Below, in pieces: positions 7,650 through 17,200 of a stretch of 64,000 nt of DNA. The notes below the pieces were generated by a model that did not search any database, was not told where the DNA came from, and saw nothing but the letters and a program-made list of their open reading frames with translations. Within the stretch, counting starts at the first letter, position 1; each line of letters begins with the position of its first letter. Where the stretch lies: positions 1-64,000 of the forward strand of contig NZ_JACHHI010000005.1 in assembly GCF_014207605.1 (NCBI RefSeq). The letters are read 5' to 3'. This DNA is from Negativicoccus succinicivorans (GTDB lineage Bacteria > Bacillota > Negativicutes > Veillonellales > Negativicoccaceae). The translations under genes and the position numbers were made by a program.

Positions 7650-7840
7650 TAATTATCATTTGATCAACTCATGACGCATTAACGACCGTCACGCCGTTCC
7701 CGCCTACTTATTTCAGCGGGAAAGCTCCGGAAAGAACTTCGGCGACCAATTCGTACCGTCTTGCACCATCCGCCGGCTCTCTGTGACTCATTGATAGCGT
7801 ACTTTTTTCCTTCATTGCCATTGACTTGTAAATTTTTCAT

Positions 7841-7869
7841 ATTGTAACAAACGAAATTTTATTTGTCAA
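7841..7869 (-). promoter_or_regulatory. Promoter of the T-box/TrpX-like transcript
   Basis: The minus strand reads TTGACA (7864-7869), a 17-nt spacer, then TACAAT (7841-7846). The -35 box lies inside the last codons of msrB. This gives a leader of about 300 nt before the TrpX-like gene. Confidence 0.85.
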
Positions 7870-8299
7870 ATGATTTGGTAAATATTTCTTTATATTTGCC
7901 GTAACCCGCTTCATCCAGCTGCTCATACGGAATAAATCGTAATGCGGCAGAGTTAATACAATACCGCAAACCGGTCTCTGTCGGCCCATCAGGAAATACA
8001 TGTCCTAAATGCCCACCGTTGCTGCGCACTTCCGTACGGGGCATGACCGGGATGCTCGTATCGCGATGTTCGCTGACCGGCGCATCGCCAAGCGTCCGAT
8101 CAAAGCTCGGCCAGCCGCAGCCGGCATCAAATTTATCTTCACTCGAAAAAAGTGGCTCTCCGGTGACCACGTCTACGTACAGTCCCGGTGCTTCCTGATC
8201 CCAAAATTCATTTTGAAACGGCGGTTCGGTCGCATTTTCTTGTGTGACACGATACTGCATATCGGTCAGATGCGCCAGTTGGCTCGGCTTTTCTTTCAT
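7859..8299 (-). CDS. msrB: Peptide-methionine (R)-S-oxide reductase MsrB
   Basis: A 146-residue enzyme repairing methionine-R-sulfoxide in proteins. It shows the family core [10 protein letters not shown] (Cys61, likely resolving), [11 protein letters not shown], and the catalytic RYCINSAAL (Cys114). The two CxxC zinc pairs of many MsrB proteins are absent. It is translationally coupled to the upstream cupin gene (ATGA overlap, 8296-8299). No msrA is nearby. Its 3' end holds the -35 box of the next transcript. Confidence 0.96.
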   Translation of the reverse strand: MKEKPSQLAHLTDMQYRVTQENATEPPFQNEFWDQEAPGLYVDVVTGEPLFSSEDKFDAGCGWPSFDRTLGDAPVSEHRDTSIPVMPRTEVRSNGGHLGHVFPDGPTETGLRYCINSAALRFIPYEQLDEAGYGKYKEIFTKSFDK

Positions 8300-8733
8300 A
8301 GCTCCTCCAAAAAATCACGAATCGCAGGATTTTCCTTCATCGCGGTAAGCTCTGCGTCAGTCGGTAAAGTGACTTTATCTCGCTCCTGATTAACCAGGCA
8401 TAAAAAGCCGAGCGCTTCGCCGCGGTTCGCGCGAAATTGATGCCATTGCCAAGCAGGAATGGTAATCAGATCACCGAATGACACCGCCTGCACTTCATCC
8501 CCCAACAGCGCCGTGCCTTTGCCCCTAAAAATCATTACCCAATGCGTGTGTTGATGGTGCTCGAGTGTGGAATATCCGCCCGGTGCCACCTCAAAGTAGC
8601 GCCACTGGCAGGGAATATCTTCGGCACCGTCAAATAATACCTGTCGGGTAACGGAGCGAAACGGACTGTTGTCTTCTTTATATACCAATTGGGAAACATC
8701 ATCCCAACAGTAATCTTTATGTTTACGAATCAT
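8296..8733 (-). CDS. Small cupin-domain protein
   Basis: A 145-residue protein with one cupin barrel. The first metal-binding motif resembles [23 protein letters not shown], and the second is [14 protein letters not shown]. Small single cupins are metal-binding isomerases, dioxygenases or sensors, and the substrate cannot be told from sequence. The start at 8733 follows GGAGG by 5 nt. The longer open frame to 9015 overlaps the divergent TSUP gene and is not real. It pairs with msrB, so a redox role is possible, which is inference. Confidence 0.85.
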   Translation of the reverse strand: MIRKHKDYCWDDVSQLVYKEDNSPFRSVTRQVLFDGAEDIPCQWRYFEVAPGGYSTLEHHQHTHWVMIFRGKGTALLGDEVQAVSFGDLITIPAWQWHQFRANRGEALGFLCLVNQERDKVTLPTDAELTAMKENPAIRDFLEEL

Positions 8734-8792
8734 GGTAACCTCCGTACATATTATCGCACAGACCTTTCTTTCTGCAAAATCGAATCCATTCA

Positions 8793-8801
8793 TGCTATAA
8801 T
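8793..8801 (+). promoter_or_regulatory. Extended -10 promoter of the TSUP gene
   Basis: TGCTATAAT (8793-8801) is an extended -10 element. No good -35 box is seen 17 nt upstream (TGCAAA). The predicted start lies about 8 nt downstream of the -10, giving a very short 5' leader. Confidence 0.6.
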
Positions 8802-8827
8802 CAAAAAAGAATGAAAGGATGATCGGA

Positions 8828-9586
8828 TTGGAATTTTTATTGTACCTCTTGCTGGGGGCACTCGTAGCGGCATTTGGAACATTGATCGGTGCCGGCGGCG
8901 GCATTATATTTGTCCCGCTTTTTTTATTTATGTTCCCCTGGTCACCGGCAATGATCACCGGTACCTCGCTGGCGATCGTTTTTTGTAATGCGGCCTCAGG
9001 TACTGTCGCGTACATGCGGCAAAAGCGTATTCATTACGAGGCCGCTGTGCTGTTTGCCGTTTGCACCTTGCCCGGTGCGATTTTGGGTGCGATCCTCACC
9101 GATTACTTTTCGGGCGCATTATTCAAGCTCACCTTCGGCAGTTTTTTAACGCTACTTTCGCTTTTTATTCTTTGGCAAAATCGTCGTAAAAAAGCGACTC
9201 GCGTTGAGCACACCGACACCCACTTTGCGTATTCGAAGCCGCTTGGTTGTGCCATCAGTTTCGTCGTCGGCTTCATCTCCAGTATTTTCGGGATCGGCGG
9301 CGGTGTCATTCATGTGCCGGCTATGATTTATCTGCTGGGGTTTCCGACTCATATTGCAACCGCTACCAGTCATTTTGTCCTGGCGGTTTCCGCTTTATTC
9401 GGTGTCGCAACGCACGCCGTGGCCGGACATATTCATTGGCCTCTGGCGATTGTCTTCGGTCTGGGCTCGATCGTCGGTGCGCAGATAGGCGCACGCCTCG
9501 CCAAGCGTGTTCAAGGACCCATCATTATTAACTTGCTGGCTCTGGCTTTACTCTTGCTGGGCTTGCGGTTAGTATTGTTAGTATAA
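8828..9586 (+). CDS. TSUP (TauE/SafE) family membrane permease
   Basis: About 252 residues with roughly eight transmembrane helices in two repeats, each opening with a glycine-rich stretch followed by Val-Pro (IGAGGGIIFVP near the start, FGIGGGVIHVPAM near residue 160). The family exports or imports sulfite, sulfoacetate or related sulfur compounds. The substrate is not evident here. I prefer the TTG at 8828, 8 nt after AAAGGA. An ATG at 8819 directly abuts that site and is the alternative. It diverges from the cupin gene. Confidence 0.85.
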   Translation: MEFLLYLLLGALVAAFGTLIGAGGGIIFVPLFLFMFPWSPAMITGTSLAIVFCNAASGTVAYMRQKRIHYEAAVLFAVCTLPGAILGAILTDYFSGALFKLTFGSFLTLLSLFILWQNRRKKATRVEHTDTHFAYSKPLGCAISFVVGFISSIFGIGGGVIHVPAMIYLLGFPTHIATATSHFVLAVSALFGVATHAVAGHIHWPLAIVFGLGSIVGAQIGARLAKRVQGPIIINLLALALLLLGLRLVLLV

Positions 9587-9619
9587 TGATATAAATCTTT
9601 ACGAGAAAGGATGTAAGCA

Positions 9620-10990
9620 ATGGAAACTTATTCACGTAAAACTCCGGTTTGGAATCGATTCAACCAAACGCAACAAAAAGACTGCTATAAATATGCGGAG
9701 GAGTACAAGAAATTTTTGGATGCGGCGCGCACGGAACGCCTGGCCAATAAAGAAATTATTCGTCAGGCAAAAGCGGCGGGGTACCGACCGCTGTCTTCTT
9801 TCAGCGAATTGCACGCGGGCGACAAAGTGTACTTAGATCACAAGGGCAAAGCTGTCATCATGGCGGTTATCGGCCGCGACGACATGCGTCAAGGTCTGAA
9901 ATTGATCGGCTCTCATATCGACTCACCTCGTCTCGATTTAAAGGCGAACCCGCTCGATGAAAAAGACGGCTTGGTATTTCTCCGCACGCATTACTACGGC
10001 GGTATCAAAAAATATCAATGGGTCTGCATGCCGCTTGCTCTCGTCGGTGTGATCGCCAAAACGGACGGCAGTCTGATCAACGTGGAAATGGGTCTGGATG
10101 CGGCGGATCCGGTATTGTACATCACCGATATTTTGCCGCACCTGGGACAGACACAGGCGCAGAAAAAGCTCAACGAAGCCATCACCGGCGAAATGTTGTT
10201 ACCGGTAATCGGCGGTCACGGTGAGGGCAAGAAATCCGCCAAGGAAATGGTGCTGAAAATTTTCGGCGACAAGTACGGCATCACGGAAGAAGATTTCGCC
10301 AGTGCGGAGTTGGAGGTTATTCCGGCGCAATGCGCACGCGACGTCGGTATCGATCGCGCGTTTGTCATGGCGCACGGTCAGGACGATCGCGTCTGCTCCT
10401 ACGGCAATCTCGCCGCCATTCTCGCCGCGAAACCGAGCACCAAAACGCAAGTCGCGTTATTTACCGATAAGGAAGAAATAGGTTCATATGGCAACACGGG
10501 GGTCAACTCTTCCTACGTCACCGACTTCATTATGGATCTGCTGGAATTGCAAGGTGACGGCAGCCATCGAGCCCTGCGTGATACATTGCGGCATACTGAA
10601 ATTCTTTCCGCCGATGTGACCGCATCTTTTGATCCCACTTTTGCCGATGTAATGGAGAAAAACAATTCTTCATTGACGGGCTTCGGAATTGTTTTAACGA
10701 AGTATACCGGCGCGCGCGGTAAGTCCGGCAGCAATGATGCCAATGCGGAATTTCTCGGCAAAGTTCGCGGCATTTTCAATGAAAATAATGTGCCGTGGCA
10801 GATTGGCGAACTCGGTAAAGTCGATCAAGGCGGCGGTGGCACCATCGCTTTGTACCTGGCGGCCTGGGGTTGCGAAGTGGTCGATTGCGGCGTGACGATG
10901 CTCAGCATGCATGCGCCGCTGGAACTCGTGGAAAAAACGGATGCCTATTGCGCTTACCTTGCGTATAAAGCATTTTTCGAGAGCAACTGA
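9620..10990 (+). CDS. M18-family aminopeptidase
   Basis: A 456-residue metallo-aminopeptidase of family M18 that removes N-terminal residues, typically acidic or neutral, from peptides. Zinc-ligand motifs are present: GSHIDSPRLDLK near residue 97, GQDDRVCSYGNL, LFTDKEEIGSYGNTG, and the C-terminal SMHAPLE histidine. The length matches the family. It is preceded by GAAAGGATGTAAGCA-ATG. It follows the TSUP gene by 33 nt and ends at a strong terminator, so the two may be co-transcribed. Confidence 0.93.
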   Translation: METYSRKTPVWNRFNQTQQKDCYKYAEEYKKFLDAARTERLANKEIIRQAKAAGYRPLSSFSELHAGDKVYLDHKGKAVIMAVIGRDDMRQGLKLIGSHIDSPRLDLKANPLDEKDGLVFLRTHYYGGIKKYQWVCMPLALVGVIAKTDGSLINVEMGLDAADPVLYITDILPHLGQTQAQKKLNEAITGEMLLPVIGGHGEGKKSAKEMVLKIFGDKYGITEEDFASAELEVIPAQCARDVGIDRAFVMAHGQDDRVCSYGNLAAILAAKPSTKTQVALFTDKEEIGSYGNTGVNSSYVTDFIMDLLELQGDGSHRALRDTLRHTEILSADVTASFDPTFADVMEKNNSSLTGFGIVLTKYTGARGKSGSNDANAEFLGKVRGIFNENNVPWQIGELGKVDQGGGGTIALYLAAWGCEVVDCGVTMLSMHAPLELVEKTDAYCAYLAYKAFFESN

Positions 10991-10997
10991 ATGAAAT

Positions 10998-11029
10998 AAA
11001 AAAGAACCTCCTCGGAGGTTCTTTTTTTA
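10998..11029. terminator. Bidirectional terminator between the M18 peptidase and cysK
   Basis: AAAAAAGAACCTC-CTC-GGAGGTTCTTTTTTT is a strong symmetric hairpin with A- and T-runs on both sides. It lies between two convergent genes and can serve both. Confidence 0.92.
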
Positions 11030-11035
11030 TAAAAA

Positions 11036-11974
11036 TTATTTGTCGACTGTGTCGAAAATGCCGAGCGAAAGATACCGTTCACCCGTATCCGGCAATAAAG
11101 CAACAATACGCTTGCCGGCAAATTCCGGACGCTGCGCCAAGGCCGTTGCTGCTGCCAACGCGGCACCGGAAGATACCCCGACCAGAATTCCTTCTTCACG
11201 TGCCAGTGCCTGCGTGGCCGCAATCGCGTCTTCATTCGTTACTGTGAGCACTTCATCATACACGGCTTGGTCCAAAACTTTCGGGATAAAGTTGGCGCCT
11301 ATGCCCTGAATTTTGTGACTGCCGGCTTTGCCTTCCGTGAGCAACGGAGAAGTCGACGGTTCCACCGCAAAAACTTTCACATCGGCATCCTTTTCTTTCA
11401 AGAAGCGTCCGACACCTGTCACCGTGCCGCCCGTACCGACGCCGGCAACAAAAGCACCGACATGACCGTCGGTATCTTCCCAGATTTCTCGTGCGGTAGT
11501 CGCCTCATGCATCGCCGGATTCGCCGCATTTTCAAATTGTTGTGGGATGAATACGTTCCCCAATTCTTTTTTCAGCTCGTTGGCTTTATCCACCGTTCCC
11601 TGCATTCCCTGCGCGCCCGGTGTCAATACAATCTCAGCGCCGTACGCCTGAGCCAGTTGGCGACGTTCGACGCTCATCGTTTCCGGCATAACCAAAATCA
11701 CACGGTAGCCTTTGACGGCGCCGGCAAACGCTAAGCCTACGCCCGTATTACCGCTCGTGGGTTCCACAATGGTCATCCCCAGAACAAGCGAACCGTCTTT
11801 TTCCGCTTCGTCAATCATCGCCAGCGCCACGCGGTCTTTTACCGATCCGGCCGGATTTTGTCGTTCCAATTTTACGACAATCTGCGCCGCAAGATTACGT
11901 TTAGCCGACCATTTTTTCAATTCGACTAAAGGAGTTTTGCCCACAAGATCTAAAATCGATGTAGCAATTTTCAT
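11036..11974 (-). CDS. cysK: Cysteine synthase A (O-acetylserine sulfhydrylase)
   Basis: A 312-residue PLP enzyme converting O-acetylserine and sulfide to cysteine. It has the PLP lysine motif NPAGSVKDR (about Lys41), the substrate loop PTSGNTG, the phosphate-binding GTGGTVTG, and GIGANFIP. The start at 11974 follows AGAGG. An in-frame start 18 nt upstream has no ribosome site. It lies 42 nt after the C39-like gene on the same strand. Its substrate would come from CysE, encoded 18 kb away behind a Cys T-box. Confidence 0.96.
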   Translation of the reverse strand: MKIATSILDLVGKTPLVELKKWSAKRNLAAQIVVKLERQNPAGSVKDRVALAMIDEAEKDGSLVLGMTIVEPTSGNTGVGLAFAGAVKGYRVILVMPETMSVERRQLAQAYGAEIVLTPGAQGMQGTVDKANELKKELGNVFIPQQFENAANPAMHEATTAREIWEDTDGHVGAFVAGVGTGGTVTGVGRFLKEKDADVKVFAVEPSTSPLLTEGKAGSHKIQGIGANFIPKVLDQAVYDEVLTVTNEDAIAATQALAREEGILVGVSSGAALAAATALAQRPEFAGKRIVALLPDTGERYLSLGIFDTVDK

Positions 11975-12016
11975 TCTAAAACCTCTTCCCATCTATGTCA
12001 TTGTACAGATAATGTA

Positions 12017-12640
12017 CTATTCCGTTTTTTGTAAATACACAAAGCCGCCGCCCAGCATGGTTTCTTTCGCCCATTCCGCCGGCGCAAAACTTTTTTTGAT
12101 GCCTTCATCATAAACATCGGCAATGGCGGGCGACCGATCGGTATCCAAACGCACAATCGGCACCCAATGCCACGAATCAATCGTCTCTTGGTTACCGCGA
12201 TGGCGGTTCAAAAAAGCAACCGGTGAATCACAGTCCAAGCCTGCCTTGATAAAATTCAACACTTCTTCGCTCGAAGGACGAAAACGAGAGACTACCGACA
12301 CCGTGAGCATCCGGGCATGATAATTTTGCATTCCCGCTTCCCGAAAAAACATTTCCAAACCGTCACGTAACCAACGCGTTTTAAAAAGTCCGCCTTGGCG
12401 CGGTGTCACATAATCCCAAATCCGATTCATTTGCGTTAACACCGCATTCGTAGTCTGCAAATCCTTCCAAATGCCATCCCGATGCAAACAGTACGCCGCT
12501 AAATATGTCGCGGTGGTCGGACCGCAACCGGCGCGTTGGCGCCATTCATCCTGATACCAATCTTGTGAATACCCGTACCAAATCCGACCATTGATTTTAA
12601 AATCGAGCTGGTCGGGTTTTTGTAACGAATATATGGACAT
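12017..12640 (-). CDS. C39-like cysteine peptidase domain protein, unknown role
   Basis: A 207-residue protein without a signal peptide. Around residues 37-50 it has AGCGPTTATYLAAY with a preceding Gln-rich stretch, then SWHWVPIV (His158) and ADVYDEG (Asp175 or Asp178). This is the Cys-His-Asp layout of papain-like C39/BtrH-type folds. I do not recognise a named family. The likely nucleophile is Cys39. It is preceded by AAGGAAAACAG and lies between ppi and cysK on one strand. It may act in the cytoplasm on a peptide or acylated substrate, but that is speculative. Confidence 0.7.
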   Translation of the reverse strand: MSIYSLQKPDQLDFKINGRIWYGYSQDWYQDEWRQRAGCGPTTATYLAAYCLHRDGIWKDLQTTNAVLTQMNRIWDYVTPRQGGLFKTRWLRDGLEMFFREAGMQNYHARMLTVSVVSRFRPSSEEVLNFIKAGLDCDSPVAFLNRHRGNQETIDSWHWVPIVRLDTDRSPAIADVYDEGIKKSFAPAEWAKETMLGGGFVYLQKTE

Positions 12641-12652
12641 CTGTTTTCCTTC

Positions 12653-13084
12653 TTACTCTTCCACGATCCGGATTGATTCCATCCGGTCGCCCTGTAAAAT
12701 CGAATCTACAGTATCCATACCGTCCGTTACCTGACCAAACACGGTGTGCACGCCGTTCAAGTGCGGCTGCGGTTCAAAGCAAATGAAGAATTGGCTGCCA
12801 CCCGTATCTTTGCCGCGATGCGCCATCGATACGGCCCCGCGCGTATGCTTATGGGGGTTATTTTCGGTTTCACAAGGAATGGTGTAGCCCGGACCGCCGG
12901 TACCGTTACCGTTCGGACACCCCGTCTGGGCGACGAAACCCGGAATCACACGATGAAAAATCAAGCCGTCATAAAATCCTTCGCCGGCCAGTTTCGCGAA
13001 ATTTTTCACCGTGCCCGGCGCTTCTTTCGGAAACAGTTCAATCGTAACTTCCGCTTTATTTTCAAGAGTAATAATAGCTTTCAT
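12653..13084 (-). CDS. Cyclophilin-type peptidyl-prolyl isomerase
   Basis: A 143-residue single-domain cyclophilin for cis-trans isomerisation of Xaa-Pro bonds. Typical motifs are [24 protein letters not shown], a GAVSMAH segment, [11 protein letters not shown] and [11 protein letters not shown]. The catalytic Arg is in the FHRVI motif. No signal peptide is present, so it is cytoplasmic. Its ATG overlaps the stop of the ThiF-like gene (13081-13084). Confidence 0.94.
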   Translation of the reverse strand: MKAIITLENKAEVTIELFPKEAPGTVKNFAKLAGEGFYDGLIFHRVIPGFVAQTGCPNGNGTGGPGYTIPCETENNPHKHTRGAVSMAHRGKDTGGSQFFICFEPQPHLNGVHTVFGQVTDGMDTVDSILQGDRMESIRIVEE

Positions 13085-13794
13085 AGTAATTCCTCTTCTT
13101 TCTGTGCAATGGCACGAATCACGAGCCCCGCCAGTATCATCCCGCCCACCGGCGGTACAAAAGAAACGGAGCCCGGAACCTGTTCCGCTCCTTCGGGATA
13201 CTGAGGCGCAATCGGTTTCTCTTTAGAATATACGCAGGTCAATTTTGCTACGCCTGCCTGTTTTAATTCCCGACGCATTACGCGTGCCAGGCGGCACACG
13301 GAGGTGGCATAAATATCCGCCACTTCAATTTGCTCGGGATGTAATTTATTACCTAAGCCCATCGCCGCAACGATAGGTATATGTAATGCTTGCGCTTCGC
13401 GGGCAAGGCCCACTTTCGCCGTCACTGTATCGATCGCATCGATTACATAATCAACATGCAATGTTGCCAGATACGATTCCTCCCGGGGCAAGTAAAACTC
13501 TTCACGAACTTCTACTTGACACGCCGGGTTAATATCTTTGACACGTTCCGCCATTATCTGCGCCTTTGATTTTCCCAGTGTCGACACTAAAGCCGGTAAT
13601 TGTCGGTTGCGATTGCTGGCCGTGACGCGGTCGGGATCAATCAACACCAAGCGACCGATGCCGGCCCGCGCCAGTGCTTCCACCGCATAGGAACCGACAC
13701 CCCCGATGCCGAACACGGCCACCGCGGCACGAGACAAACGATCGACGCCGTCAGTTCCCAGCAAGTATGAAGTGCGTTGTGTAAATTCGTCCAT
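13081..13794 (-). CDS. tcdA: tRNA threonylcarbamoyladenosine dehydratase (TcdA/CsdL-like)
   Basis: A 237-residue E1-like/ThiF-fold enzyme. The ATP site is [19 protein letters not shown], followed by [17 protein letters not shown], the Ile-Asp-Ala-Ile-Asp strand, and [16 protein letters not shown]. Family members cyclise t6A37 to ct6A in tRNA. The C-terminal [12 protein letters not shown] hydrophobic stretch is also typical. The start at 13794 shares one base with the glyoxalase stop (TGATG). Confidence 0.88.
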   Translation of the reverse strand: MDEFTQRTSYLLGTDGVDRLSRAAVAVFGIGGVGSYAVEALARAGIGRLVLIDPDRVTASNRNRQLPALVSTLGKSKAQIMAERVKDINPACQVEVREEFYLPREESYLATLHVDYVIDAIDTVTAKVGLAREAQALHIPIVAAMGLGNKLHPEQIEVADIYATSVCRLARVMRRELKQAGVAKLTCVYSKEKPIAPQYPEGAEQVPGSVSFVPPVGGMILAGLVIRAIAQKEEELL

Positions 13795-14165
13795 CAGTCT
13801 TTCGCCGGCACGATTTCCAGCCAATAGTGGTCCGGATCTTCGATAAAATAAATACCCATTTTAGAATTCTCATAGCAGATACAGCCCATCGCTTTATGCT
13901 TGGCATGAGCGGCTTCATAATCTTCCGTCACGAACGCCAAATGGAATTCGTTGTCACCCAGATTGTACGGTTCTTTCCGATCGCGCAACCAGGTGAGCTC
14001 CAGCTTATGGTCCGTCTGATGATCTCCCAAATAGACGATGACAAAGCTGTCATCCTCCGCTACTTTGCGGCGAACTTCGGTAAGCCCCAGCGCCTCTTCA
14101 TAAAAGGCAAGACTTTTTTCCAAGTTCAAAACATTTAGGTTATTATGGTCAAATCGAAAGGACAT
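13794..14165 (-). CDS. Glyoxalase I-like VOC-family protein
   Basis: A 123-residue vicinal-oxygen-chelate protein. Likely metal ligands are His in FRFDHNNLNVLNLEKSLAFY, Glu in LELTWLRDR, His in EFHLAF, and Glu in YWLEIVP. It resembles lactoylglutathione lyase, which detoxifies methylglyoxal, though the natural thiol cofactor here is unknown. Two nearby ATGs exist; 14165 has better spacing (8 nt) from AAAGGAG than 14171. It is the first gene of a run with tcdA, ppi, the C39-like gene and cysK. Confidence 0.85.
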   Translation of the reverse strand: MSFRFDHNNLNVLNLEKSLAFYEEALGLTEVRRKVAEDDSFVIVYLGDHQTDHKLELTWLRDRKEPYNLGDNEFHLAFVTEDYEAAHAKHKAMGCICYENSKMGIYFIEDPDHYWLEIVPAKD

Positions 14166-14215
14166 CGACATCGCTCCTTTGCTGAAATTCTTATTCGAAT
14201 ATTTTCGATATACTT

Positions 14216-14244
14216 ATTGTAACAAATTTTTTTATATTCTGCAA
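14216..14244 (-). promoter_or_regulatory. Promoter of the glyoxalase-tcdA-ppi operon
   Basis: The minus strand reads TTGCAG (14239-14244), a 17-nt spacer, then TACAAT (14216-14221). The -35 directly abuts the sbcC stop codon. The leader is about 45 nt. Confidence 0.75.
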
Positions 14245-17200
14245 TTACCCTAACACCCAATGAGCCCGACTGCCTGTTTCCGTTTTTTCGATTTCCAAAC
14301 GCGTATCAATGCGCTGACGCAATTCTTCTACGTGACTGATAATGCCGACAAGTCGGCCGCCCTCACGTAAATCCGTCAAAATACGAATCGCTTCGTTTAA
14401 CGCGTCCGCATCCAATGTCCCGAAACCTTCATCGACAAACACGGTATCCAAACGCAAGCCTCCGGCGTAGGCCTGCGCCGTATCGGCAAGCCCCAACGCC
14501 AGCGCGAGCGACGCTTGAAAAGTTTCGCCACCCGAAAGTGTATTGGCGGGCCGGCGATCTCCGGTCCAAAAATCGTTGACTTCTAAATCCAACCCCGCCG
14601 CGCGACGTTGGTCGGTCGCCGCTTGTGCACGCACAAGCTGGTACCGTCGGTGACTCATTTTTTCCAAGCGTACGTTGGCGGCCATGATGACATCGTCAAG
14701 CAACGTCTGTAAAACATAACGCTGAAAACTCAAGCGTCCCTGCTCGCCGGTCACGCTACTGCCATTGGCCAATTCGGATAAACGTCCCACGACAGCCTGT
14801 TCCTGATCGAGTTTCGCAAATATCTGCGCGTATTCCTTCATTTTTTGCGCGGCGGCCGCCAATCGTTTGACTTTTATGCCGAACATCGTCATTCGCTCGA
14901 CCGCCTCTTTATGTTCCTTTTCGGCTTGGCTGACGGCCGCCATAACTTTTGCCAAGTCGGGCGCCGCCATGCCGTCCAGTTCTTTTTTTATTTCCTCCAA
15001 ACGAGTTTTGTTAGCGATGCAATCCGCTTGATATTTTTGAATTTCTTGCCGACGCTCGGTAATGGAGGGCCCCTGCGCAATCGCCTCGGCCAACAGCGTC
15101 ATATCGGTAAAGCCCGATGCTTTGGCGCGCTCGAGCAATCCGTCGCGTTTCGTTTTATAGTTATGACGGCATTCTTCCAGTAGCCTTGTCACTTTTTCGT
15201 ATTCTTGACGAAGATCCTGCTCCTTTTTTTGAACCTCTTTCGCCTTTGACGAAAATGCCTTTTCGCGCCGTTCGTAGTTTTCTATTTTCTCTCGCAACTG
15301 CACAACTTGCGCTTTCACCGACTCCGCATTTGTGAACTGTGGCGGAATCTGTCGTTGCGCTTCCTCAAGTTTGGTCGTTACCACCGTTCCCGCCGATTCG
15401 ATTTTCGCAAGTTCTTCATTGATTTTTTGCAGTGTTTCGTTCGCTTTTTTCTCTTGCTCCTGTTGCGCGGTCAACTGCACTTTAACACGTTCAAATTCCG
15501 CTTGCGCAGACATTGCCTCTTGATGCTTCGTCTGCAATTCGGTCTCCTGCTCTATAAGTTGTGTATCGGTAAGCGATGCCAACAAAGCATCCGCCGCGTT
15601 CAACTCCTGTGCCAACAGGGATTCACGTTCCGTCAGCTGGCTCAAAAGCTGTTGCGTTGCCGCTAATTTTTCCTGCGCCAGCTTTTCTTCTTCCTGCGCA
15701 TCTTGCCACGTTGCTTCATCCGGCATTTCCTCATCGGTCACCGCCGGTTGCGGATGATGCAGAGATCCGCATACCGGGCAGGGAGTGCCCGCCGTAAGTT
15801 CCGCGCCTAACCATGCCGCCCAGTTTTTTTCACGCAGATCGGCCAAGTGTTCCCGCTTTTTAACAACGTTTTGCAAAGCGGTTTGCTGCAAAGCAAGCGT
15901 GTTTTTCAGGGTTTCAATATCCCCTCTGACCGCATCATGGTCTTGCTGACGTTTCCGATACGCTTGGTATTCCTTTTGCCGTCGTTTATGCGACGCCAAT
16001 TTTTCTTCCCAAATCGGCTCTTTCTCTGCCAACTCACGAAGCGCATTCCCTTGCTCGGAAAGATCCGTGATGGCTTTCGCGAACCGTTCCGCTTCCGCCT
16101 GCGCCGCTTTTTGCCGCTCTTCCGCCGCAGCGTGTTTCTTTTGATTCTCTTCTTCTTGCCGTGTCAATTGCGCTACTTCATCAAACCAACCGATGACTCT
16201 CGTTAACCGCTCTTGTTCCAGTTTATATTCACTTTGCGCGGAACGTTCCGCATCTAAAAATTCTTCCTCTTTTGCCCAGTAAAGAGTCTCCTCTTGCAGT
16301 TGTTTTAATTCCGGTTCCCACTCGCTTTGCTGCTGACGATATCGGGATCCCTTCGTTTGTTCATCGGTGAGCGCCTGCATGCTGTCGGCCATTGTTGTTG
16401 CCTTTTGCCAACGCTCCAGTTCTGCGGCCTTTTCTTGCATCATTTCGGACTCGTCGGCAAGCTTTTTCTGCACAGCGAGCGCGATTTTTTCTTTGCTTTT
16501 AAGGTCTTGCCATGTCTGCGCTGCTTGCGCCGACTGCTGTGCTTCTTGGCGAGCTTTTGCCAAAACGAGCTCCGCGTCTTTCGCTTCGTTCCATTCCGCT
16601 TGGGTTATTTGTATGGCAGATTGCAATTCTTCTTCCGTGGTAACATTTTCCGCCCCCAAATCGCGTTCCCGATCGCGCTTCGCCTCTTCAAAAGATGACG
16701 CGAGCGCCTGAGCGCGCTCTTTCAATAACGACGCTACGCGGGCGGCGATTTCCGTCGCAAAAAGTTTGGCCAAAATCTGCTCTCGTTCCGCCGAGCTCGC
16801 CAATAAAAGTTGACGAAAATTCCCCTGCGGCAAAAGCACGACCTGACGGAACTGATCGACATCAAAACAGATCAGGTCCAAAATTTTGCCTTGCACATTG
16901 CGATCGCCCATCGATTCCAATTCCTTGCCGTCACCTGCGATCTTGACAAATTCCACTTTGGCGGGGCGCTCCGTTGTTCCCGTCCCCCGTTGTTTGCTCA
17001 GGCGTTGCGCCGGCTCACGCACGACACGATAGCAGGTATCGCCGAGCGCAAAATCAAGTTCCACCCGTGTCGGTAACGATGTCGGTGCATACGCACTGCG
17101 CATATTACGCGCGTCACGTTCGCTGCTGGTTTTGCCGTAAAGCGCAAAACAAATCGCGTCGAAAATCGTCGTCTTGCCTGCACCGGTCGGTCCGTGCACC

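Larger units (their letters stand above)
7534..7834 (-). promoter_or_regulatory. T-box leader, probably tRNA-Trp, with two antiterminator/terminator modules
   Basis: The minus-strand leader contains stem I features (AGAGAG, GGATGGTGCAAG) and a GAA-T-TGG specifier-loop layout implying codon UGG (Trp). The T-box core GGGTGGTACCGCG then occurs twice. A 22-nt segment ending in this core is repeated exactly (7637-7658 and 7580-7601). In the first module GGGTGGTACC can pair over 10 positions with GGTGCCATCC and is followed by six Ts. The second has a GTCCCTTC/GAAGGGAC hairpin followed by TTTTT. Only one stem I is present. The specifier assignment is less certain than the T-box call itself. Confidence 0.88.

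Noticed and set aside
8734-9015. N-terminal extension of the cupin reading frame (to 239 residues)
   Set aside because: It overlaps the divergent TSUP gene almost fully, and a good ribosome site precedes the internal ATG at 8733.
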